The position numbers and the translations under genes were made by a program. This document shows, in pieces, positions 22,123-27,286 of a stretch of DNA of 28,380 nucleotides. Under the pieces are notes generated by a model. That model saw only the letters and a program-made list of their open reading frames with translations, was not told the origin of the DNA and did not search any database. The DNA comes from a virus. How positions within the stretch are numbered: position 1 is the first letter of the stretch; each line of letters opens with the position of its first letter. The DNA is taken from IMG/VR virus record IMGVR_UViG_3300010885_021549, positions 1-28,380 of that record; one strand, given 5' to 3'.

Positions 22123-23100
22123 TTATTTTATTATTTCTTTTTTAAATCTTAAATTAGTATATTTATTTTGGCAATACTCTAAAACTCTATCAGCATCCTT
22201 TTCTTTAATTATTACACAATCATGAACAGGTAAAGCAAAATCACAAGGTATTTCATTTAATATATCATCTATCCATATTTTACTTTCTATTCTTTGTAAT
22301 AAAGAGCCACCGTTTTTATAATTTCCAGATTTTATTTGCTTTAAGAAATAACTTACAATAGGAAATAAACTATGTATTTTAAAATTAGGAACATATCCAT
22401 TACCATTTATCCAGTGCATAAATAAATCTTTTGCTTCTTCTCTGCTATTCATTTCTAATTTATAAGCAACCTCTCTGTAAAAATCTTTCTCATTATCAAA
22501 AATCTCATTATAATTATTATCTATAACATTTTTTTCTTTTAAATAATTATAAAGTATTCTTGGTTGACTACAAATAGCATCTATTGTATAATAACCACCA
22601 AAATCTTGTTTGTAATTTCTTATTGCACTATGATGAACTCTTCTACCAAATGAATCTCTACTTATTGTTACATCAAATCCTGTTTCTATTAACGATTGTT
22701 CTATAATTTCATACCATCTATTATGTCTATTAGACAACATATCAACCTCAACTTCACTACCTATTTCTGTGTTAATTAAAAACTTATATTTAGCACATAT
22801 ACCTTTATCTTTATTATAACTCTTAGTCCATTTTGTTGAGAATATATCATTTTCATCTTGATAAGCTCTCTTATAATAAGTTATTATATTCTTTTCTATA
22901 AAATATGTTAATATATTATTATACCTACAATTAACACTCATTAAATATGTTGAAGCTACTGGGAAATAACCTTGACTATTCTTTAAATGACTCTTTAACC
23001 ATAATGCCGTATATATCTTTATAGCATTTATTTTAACCGTTTTGTTATAAGGCATTTCATATATTGCGTTCTTTACTTCTTGTGGAATTATTACTTTCAT
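22123..23100 (-). CDS. Divergent family A-like polymerase with N-terminal winged-helix-like region
   Basis: This 325-residue protein carries three segments in the order and form of family A polymerase motifs. Motif A: YYTIDAICSQPRIL (D174). Motif B: R220-x3-K224-x2-F227 then G233/G235, close to Pol I R754-x3-K758-x3-F762. Q269 in LLQRIESKIWID fits the Q849 region of Pol I, and VHDC (H293-D294) fits motif C. The A-to-B distance (50) matches Pol I (53). The N-terminal 80 residues look like a winged helix (TALWLKSHLK, then a helix and NIITYYKR wing). No exonuclease domain is seen. It is the first gene of the leftward block and the only replication-like gene. It may be a DNA or RNA polymerase; the assignment is by motif reading only. 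Confidence 0.55.
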   Translation of the reverse strand: MKVIIPQEVKNAIYEMPYNKTVKINAIKIYTALWLKSHLKNSQGYFPVASTYLMSVNCRYNNILTYFIEKNIITYYKRAYQDENDIFSTKWTKSYNKDKGICAKYKFLINTEIGSEVEVDMLSNRHNRWYEIIEQSLIETGFDVTISRDSFGRRVHHSAIRNYKQDFGGYYTIDAICSQPRILYNYLKEKNVIDNNYNEIFDNEKDFYREVAYKLEMNSREEAKDLFMHWINGNGYVPNFKIHSLFPIVSYFLKQIKSGNYKNGGSLLQRIESKIWIDDILNEIPCDFALPVHDCVIIKEKDADRVLEYCQNKYTNLRFKKEIIK

Positions 23101-23123
23101 ATCTCTTTGTTTCTTTTTATAAT

Positions 23124-23139
23124 ATATATATTATATTCT
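23124..23139 (-). promoter_or_regulatory. AGAATATAATATATAT motif, leftward copy 1
   Basis: This exact 16-mer on the minus strand ends 23 nt upstream of the ATG at 23100. It belongs to the set of three identical motifs before 23100, 21122 (both leftward) and 24205 (rightward). It is probably the start region of the leftward block. Confidence 0.5.
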
Positions 23140-23140
23140 A

Positions 23141-23160
23141 AAAGTGGTTTTCCTCACTTT
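23141..23160. promoter_or_regulatory. Inverted repeat AAAGTG / CACTTT, possible operator
   Basis: AAAGTG (23141-23146) and CACTTT (23155-23160) form a 6-bp inverted repeat with 8 nt between, right behind the leader of the leftward block. A further CACTTT half-site occurs at 23174-23179. The position and symmetry suit an operator for a repressor or for the block's own control. The transcripts are unknown. Confidence 0.35.
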
Positions 23161-23198
23161 CTTATATTATAGGCACTTTTTTAATAAAAGTTTTAATA

Positions 23199-23248
23199 AC
23201 TGCATAAGAGTAATAATGATATATATATAATAATTATACTATTACTTG
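23199..23248 (+). repeat. Phage intergenic repeat element, copy 1
   Basis: ACTGCATAAGAGTAATAATG and the following ATATATA are repeated at 23289. A second block, ATAATAATTATACTAT (23227-23242), also recurs at 23323-23338. The copies start 90 nt apart. The unit ends in ACTTG; TTG at 23246-23248 is followed after 17 nt by TATGTTTT (23266-23273), loosely like a Bacteroidetes promoter. An iteron-like origin or promoter/operator role fits the divergent intergenic position. Confidence 0.8.
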
Positions 23249-23288
23249 TTTATTCTACATATTATTATGTTTTATAGATAATTAAAAT

Positions 23289-23343
23289 ACTGCATAAGAG
23301 TAATAATGATATATAATATACTATAATAATTATACTATACTTG
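23289..23343 (+). repeat. Phage intergenic repeat element, copy 2, with promoter-like sequence
   Basis: This is the second direct copy, with 8 extra nt between its two conserved blocks. It ends in ACTTG; TTG at 23341-23343 is followed after 20 nt by TACTTTTT (23364-23371), an imperfect TAnnTTTG box. Rightward transcription toward 23525 is therefore plausible. An exact 30-nt reverse-complement match is at 1614-1643. Confidence 0.8.
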
Positions 23344-23375
23344 GTTCTCCACCGTATTTACTCTACTTTTTCTTA

Positions 23376-23432
23376 ATGAAACAACAATCTATACGAGGAC
23401 TGACTGCGCTTTCAAGAGCGCAAGGACGATGA
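23376..23432 (+). CDS. Possible 18-residue leader peptide overlapping a GC-rich hairpin
   Basis: ATG at 23376 opens MKQQSIRGLTALSRAQGR and ends with TGA at 23430-23432. Within it TGCGCT (23405-23410) pairs with AGCGCA (23417-23422). This stretch is clearly richer in G and C than the surrounding leader. It may be a leader peptide or a structured 5' RNA upstream of the first rightward gene. The rest of the 424-nt intergenic region (23101-23524) holds the repeats and promoter-like boxes and no other convincing gene. Confidence 0.3.
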   Translation: MKQQSIRGLTALSRAQGR

Positions 23433-23524
23433 CATATCATTTCATAAATAAAAACGATAAACCATCCTTCTTTCCAAAAATACCTTTTTAAACTCAATAT
23501 ATATCTTATAAAAAGAAATATATT

Positions 23525-24076
23525 ATGTCTTACACACCACAACAAATTATTAAAATGAACGCTTATGAAACATCAGAGATTACTTGTAGAAGGATGTTTA
23601 GTGTTTTTAAGAAACAATACTCAAATAACAAAATAGATTTGAAGATACAATCAACATTACCACAAACTATATATGATGCTAATTTAAGATATACCGATAC
23701 TAATAATAAAGTTAGAAAATGTCAGGTTGAGTTTAAGGTAAGATATAAATTATATGACGAAATGTTTATAGAACCAAAAAATGTTAAACATGCTAATCTA
23801 TGTAATTATGAATACCTTTATATTAACTTTTATGACGATTTAAGCACTCAAAAAAGACATATGTATATTTGGAGTTCATATGATATAGACTTCAATAATT
23901 TAGATACCATTTCAAAAGAAATAGGCATTAGTGAAGTAGAAGATAAAGGAACTAAAACATCATTAAGATACCTATTACCTATTTCAATTGCGTCAGAACA
24001 TTATGTAACAGATATAACTGAATTATGGCCTGAATTACAAACACAAGAATATATAGATATGCTATTCTCTAAATAA
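23525..24076 (+). CDS. PD-(D/E)XK nuclease-like protein, first gene of rightward block
   Basis: This 183-residue protein has a segment resembling a PD-(D/E)XK core: D51 in IYDANLRYTD, then a strand with E69-x-K71 (QVEFKVR), then K85/K88 and NYEYLYINFYDDL, MYIWSSYDI. The D, about 18 residues, E-x-K strand, and a following beta strand with aromatic residues is the usual order of that nuclease fold. No partner gene is seen, so it may act in DNA repair, host-DNA degradation or as an early protein. The AT-rich leader TTATAAAAAGAAATATATT precedes the ATG, and a terminator follows. The nuclease call is tentative. Confidence 0.4.
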   Translation: MSYTPQQIIKMNAYETSEITCRRMFSVFKKQYSNNKIDLKIQSTLPQTIYDANLRYTDTNNKVRKCQVEFKVRYKLYDEMFIEPKNVKHANLCNYEYLYINFYDDLSTQKRHMYIWSSYDIDFNNLDTISKEIGISEVEDKGTKTSLRYLLPISIASEHYVTDITELWPELQTQEYIDMLFSK

Positions 24077-24078
24077 AA

Positions 24079-24105
24079 AATGCCACTCAATTTGAGTGGC
24101 ATTTT
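24079..24105. terminator. Strong terminator after the first rightward gene
   Basis: TGCCACTCAA (24081-24090) pairs with TTGAGTGGCA (24092-24101), flanked by an A-tract before and TTTT after, so it can work in both directions. It isolates the 183-residue gene from the small-gene cluster that leads to terminase. Confidence 0.9.
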
Positions 24106-24185
24106 AATAAAAATAAATTATTCATATGGACTTAATTTATATTAAAAAAGTATATTAAAGTTTAATATAATCATTTTCCATATTT

Positions 24186-24201
24186 AGAATATAATATATA
24201 T
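24186..24201 (+). promoter_or_regulatory. AGAATATAATATATAT motif, rightward copy
   Basis: This 16-mer is identical to the two leftward copies and ends 3 nt before the ATG at 24205. It follows a terminator and 80 nt of AT-rich DNA, so transcription of the small-gene/terminase segment may begin near here. Confidence 0.5.
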
Positions 24202-24204
24202 AAT

Positions 24205-24381
24205 ATGAAAACAAGTAAAGAAATTAAGTTAGAGATAAGTAAAGTAAATAAAAAAATGACTATGTGGAAGAATATACCATTTGTAAATAGTTATTACAAA
24301 ACAAAGTTTCAACGATTATCAGTTCAATATGCTGTAATGTTACAATATGAATTAAAGCATAAAAAGAGGAATGAAAAATAA
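24205..24381 (+). CDS. Small basic protein of 58 residues, unknown function
   Basis: The frame from ATG 24205 to TAA 24379-24381 encodes a Lys-rich, probably helical protein (MKTSKEIKLEISKVNKKMTM, then WKNIPFVNSYYKTKFQRLSV). It has its own leader motif and is the first gene after a terminator. Its basic charge suggests RNA, DNA or acidic-protein binding. No family is recognised. Confidence 0.55.
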   Translation: MKTSKEIKLEISKVNKKMTMWKNIPFVNSYYKTKFQRLSVQYAVMLQYELKHKKRNEK

Positions 24382-24405
24382 TATATAACTAAAATTATAT
24401 ATGAG

Positions 24406-24783
24406 ATGAAAAAGAAAAGAGAAACTGATTTGGTTAAATTGTATTGGAAAGATATAGAAATGATACCTATATTTATAGATACAACTAAGTTTACACATAA
24501 ACAATGTAGAGATATAGCTTGTGAAATGTTTGGTAATATAAGTGTTTTATTTGAACCACATTTTTTAGAAAAGTCAACCATAAATTATGTATATGATTTA
24601 ACTATTACAGCTCTTGAAGAAATGATTAATATAGATACCGCTGTATGTGTATATTATACAAATTATATGGGTGAATTATTAAACTATTACATAAAAGAAT
24701 CAACTAATAGAGAATTGTTTGAGGTATCAAATAACATATTCTTATTTTTAGAAGAATATAAAATAATATATACCTATGAATAA
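24406..24783 (+). CDS. Unknown protein of 125 residues
   Basis: The protein begins MKKKRETDLVKLYWKDIEMI, with alternating helices and strands and a C-terminal helical region (FEVSNNIFLFLEEYKIIYTY). It has several cysteines in the middle without a CxxC knuckle. It is the second gene of a run of small, closely packed or overlapping genes before terminase; its end overlaps the next small gene by 8 nt. No family is recognised. The ATG at 24406 was preferred over one 5 nt upstream, which runs into TGA after one codon. Confidence 0.55.
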   Translation: MKKKRETDLVKLYWKDIEMIPIFIDTTKFTHKQCRDIACEMFGNISVLFEPHFLEKSTINYVYDLTITALEEMINIDTAVCVYYTNYMGELLNYYIKESTNRELFEVSNNIFLFLEEYKIIYTYE

Positions 24784-24904
24784 AATTATTGAAACATTAG
24801 ATTTAATTAAAATCTACGCACAAAAAGGTAATATAAAAGCTGTTGAAGTATTAACAGCCGAATTAAATGCCTTAATAAAAAAATACAAAAAAAATGGAAA
24901 CTAA
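24776..24904 (+). CDS. Small helical protein of 42 residues
   Basis: ATG at 24776 lies 8 nt before the end of the preceding gene, and the frame reads MNKIIETLDLIKIYAQKGNI, then KAVEVLTAELNALIKKYKKN, with TAA at 24902-24904 overlapping the next start. Both overlaps are typical of coupled genes. The product is probably a helical hairpin. Function unknown. Confidence 0.6.
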   Translation: MNKIIETLDLIKIYAQKGNIKAVEVLTAELNALIKKYKKNGN

Positions 24905-25118
24905 TCAAATTATACCAGATGCTAACGAAATAATTACTATTACATATAAAAATATGACGTTTGAAATAGATATGTTTAACGACATTATGTTATTAGAAGA
25001 CGAAGTAATAGATATTATTAATGCCGACAATGCTGAATCATTACCAGCTAACTTATTCTTTAGAAGATTAATAGATGGTTATGAATTATTACAAAAAAAT
25101 AACACAATCAATTTATGA
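24894..25118 (+). CDS. Small acidic protein of 74 residues, unknown function
   Basis: This acidic protein begins METNQIIPDANEIITITYKN, then has an EIDMFNDIMLLEDEVIDII stretch. It overlaps the preceding gene by 11 nt and the next by 4 nt (ATGA), so it belongs to a coupled run. Its form (a short beta start followed by acidic helices) resembles many phage small proteins with no assigned function. Confidence 0.55.
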   Translation: METNQIIPDANEIITITYKNMTFEIDMFNDIMLLEDEVIDIINADNAESLPANLFFRRLIDGYELLQKNNTINL

Positions 25119-25402
25119 ACGTAGATATATTATTAAAAGTATTACTAACAGCTTGGTTAATAACAAGTTATGATGGTATTCAATGGATTTTAGAAGCGAT
25201 TAGTCCTATATTTAACAAAAACGCTTTTACAAAATTAATATATAATAGTATAGTATTGGCTACTTCTTGTATCAAATGCTGTGCTTTTTATGTAGGATGG
25301 ATAATGGGTGGTTTTTATATTGGTTGTTTAGCTTCTTTTATAGCTTACTTATATTCTCAATTAATAATGCCTACAATAGATAAAATAAGATTTCAGATAT
25401 GA
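25115..25402 (+). CDS. Small membrane protein of 95 residues
   Basis: The protein has two to three hydrophobic segments: about 5-20 (ILLKVLLTAWLITS), about 42-65 (YNSIVLATSCIKCCAFYVG) and about 66-84 (WIMGGFYIGCLASFIAYLYS). A CIKCC cluster lies inside the second segment. There is no signal peptide with a cleavage site. It lies between small acidic and terminase-linked genes, with 4-nt overlaps on both sides. A second holin-like, superinfection-related or other membrane role is possible; nothing definite is visible. Confidence 0.55.
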   Translation: MNVDILLKVLLTAWLITSYDGIQWILEAISPIFNKNAFTKLIYNSIVLATSCIKCCAFYVGWIMGGFYIGCLASFIAYLYSQLIMPTIDKIRFQI

Positions 25403-25644
25403 AAAAAGAAATAGATCCAATTAAATTGGAAAAAGAACAAGACAAACTATTACTATTACAATTAGTTAAAGTAGTAGCTCCAACTGGAACAGATATGGAT
25501 AATATAGAAATGCTATATAAGAAATATATTGAACCAGGTGCAAGACCAGCAAGAAGAGGTGGTTGTAATACTTGTGGTAATTCAATAGTTAATTACTGGA
25601 GAGCATTGACTATATGGTTTAACCAAAATCAAAACTTGTTCTAA
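25399..25644 (+). CDS. Small protein with a CxxCxxSI motif, upstream of terminase
   Basis: This 81-residue protein has a helical first half (PIKLEKEQDKLLLLQLVKVV), then IEPGARPARRGGCNTCGNSI and a hydrophobic end WRALTIWFNQN. The GGCNTCGNSI motif followed by a short hydrophobic helix recurs in small proteins of Bacteroidetes phages that I have seen beside packaging genes, but I cannot name the family. It overlaps the membrane-protein gene by 4 nt and is 19 nt before the small terminase gene. Confidence 0.5.
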   Translation: MKKEIDPIKLEKEQDKLLLLQLVKVVAPTGTDMDNIEMLYKKYIEPGARPARRGGCNTCGNSIVNYWRALTIWFNQNQNLF

Positions 25645-25663
25645 AAAATAAAACCCGCCCATT

Positions 25664-26074
25664 ATGACTAACAAAGGCAAAAGACACACCCTTAAAAGGG
25701 AAGATGTGATAGAAACGATAATTAAAATGAGAATTAATCAGGGTAATACTTATTTAACTATTATGGAATGGTTGATGGTAGAGCAAGGTTATGCTCAATC
25801 ATATTCTTATGAGTTAATAAGAGATGCTAAAAAGGAAATTAATGAGCGTTCTATAATAAACTTTGGTGAGGACTTAAAGGAAGATATAGAACGCTTTGAG
25901 AAATTATATCAAGAAGCTTTATCAAGTGGTAATAGAAAAGAAGCAAGAGAGTGCTTAAAAGAAATTGCTAAATTAAAAGGACATTATGTTGAAAGACAAG
26001 ATATAACTTCTAATGGTAAAGAAATTACTGAAATAAAACTAATACATATTACAAATGGCGGCTCTGGAAATTAA
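25664..26074 (+). CDS. terS: Terminase small subunit
   Basis: This 136-residue protein lies directly before and overlaps the large terminase gene by 20 nt, the usual place of TerS. The first 50 residues (KREDVIETIIKMRINQGNTY, then AQSYSYELIRDAKKEINE) look like a helix-turn-helix DNA-binding region. A long helix follows (DLKEDIERFEKLYQEAL). The end, LKEIAKLKGHYVERQDITSN, matches the usual TerS C-terminal pattern (AKLKG, then a strand). TerS recognises phage DNA and loads TerL at the packaging site. The site itself cannot be read from this sequence. Confidence 0.75.
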   Translation: MTNKGKRHTLKREDVIETIIKMRINQGNTYLTIMEWLMVEQGYAQSYSYELIRDAKKEINERSIINFGEDLKEDIERFEKLYQEALSSGNRKEARECLKEIAKLKGHYVERQDITSNGKEITEIKLIHITNGGSGN

Positions 26075-27230
26075 ACATACTAATGTATTCGCTTGGAATT
26101 GGCAAGCATTAAATGATAAAGAACATAAATATATTCTAAATCAAGGTGGTACAAGAAGTTCTAAAACATATTCATTATGTCAAGTTCTTATTGTATATTG
26201 TTTAAAGAACCCAAAGACAACCGTATCTATGGTTCGTATATCATTACCATTATTAAAGCGTTCTATTATGAGAGATGTAATAGGTATTCTAAAAGATATG
26301 GATTTATATAATGTTGATTACCATAACAAAACAGAACAAGTTTATTCATTTCCAAATGGCTCTTCTATTGAGTTTATTAGTGCTGATTCATCTGATAAAC
26401 TAAAAGGACCAGGTAGAGATATATTAGTTCTAAATGAAGCTACTGAATTACCTCACTCTTCTTATATGCAATTAGCTATGAGAACAAGAGGTAAGATTCT
26501 AATTGACTTTAACCCAGAAGATATGGATCACTGGGTATATGAATTGATTAAAGATAATAAATCTATTCTAATTAAATCAACCTATAAAGATAATCCTTTC
26601 TTACCACAAGAACAAGTAGATTTTATTGAGGATATGATTAATGTGGATGAGAATTACTATAAGACTTATGTATTGGGTGAGCGTCCAACATCAACAACCA
26701 GAATATATACACACTTTAAGCAATATACAGACATACCAGAAGTAGAAGACTTCTGTTATGGATTAGACTTTGGTTTCAATCACCCTTGTGCTTTAGTTAA
26801 AACCAGTTTTAGTGGTAATAAAGTATATGTAGATGAATTAATATATAAGTCTAAGCTAACAACGGCTGATTTAATTAATGAAATGAATATATTAGGTATA
26901 GATAAACAAAGAAAAATCTATTGTGATAGTGCAAGACCAGAAGTAATTGAGGAATTAAAGAGAGCTGGTTATACAAGAGCTGATACATCTGATAAAGCTG
27001 TTAAGGCTGGTATAAATAAAGTTAAATCAATGGAAGTGTTTATACATTATGAAGCTATTAACCTTCTAAAAGAATATAAGTTATATAGTTGGAAGACTTC
27101 TAATGATGTAGTAATAGATGAACCAGTTAAATTAAATGATGATGGTATGGACGCATTAAGATATGCGATACATACACACCATAAATCAGGTGGTTTTAAT
27201 AAGTTTTATACTCAGGTATTTACTTTCTAA
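26055..27230 (+). CDS. terL: Terminase large subunit
   Basis: This 391-residue protein is the packaging motor, an ATPase joined to an RNase H-like nuclease. Walker A is GGTRSSKT (31-38), Walker B is ILVLNEA (123-129), and the nuclease acidic residues are D238 (LDFGF), D291 (CDSARPE) and D366 (DDGMDALRY). The overall form is close to the PBSX/Terminase_3-type family. It overlaps TerS by 20 nt; the ATG at 26055 gives an N-terminus of normal length. It is followed by a fibre gene rather than a portal, which is unusual. Nothing in the sequence indicates an inactive enzyme. Confidence 0.95.
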   Translation: MAALEIKHTNVFAWNWQALNDKEHKYILNQGGTRSSKTYSLCQVLIVYCLKNPKTTVSMVRISLPLLKRSIMRDVIGILKDMDLYNVDYHNKTEQVYSFPNGSSIEFISADSSDKLKGPGRDILVLNEATELPHSSYMQLAMRTRGKILIDFNPEDMDHWVYELIKDNKSILIKSTYKDNPFLPQEQVDFIEDMINVDENYYKTYVLGERPTSTTRIYTHFKQYTDIPEVEDFCYGLDFGFNHPCALVKTSFSGNKVYVDELIYKSKLTTADLINEMNILGIDKQRKIYCDSARPEVIEELKRAGYTRADTSDKAVKAGINKVKSMEVFIHYEAINLLKEYKLYSWKTSNDVVIDEPVKLNDDGMDALRYAIHTHHKSGGFNKFYTQVFTF

Positions 27231-27286
27231 AAAGAATTGAATTAAAAATTAATATATACAAAAAACAAATATAAAAACGAAAACCT

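Noticed and set aside
23101-23524. CRISPR array or tRNA in the large intergenic region
   Set aside because: Only two spaced copies of the repeat, no spacer pattern, and no cloverleaf or tRNA arm sequences.
23363-23545. Leftward open frame of 60 codons in the divergent intergenic region
   Set aside because: It covers promoter-like boxes and the rightward start, has no leader, and shows no domain.
24324-24581. Leftward open frame opposite the small rightward genes
   Set aside because: Opposes two coupled genes and has only a Phe/Ile/Ser-rich antisense composition.
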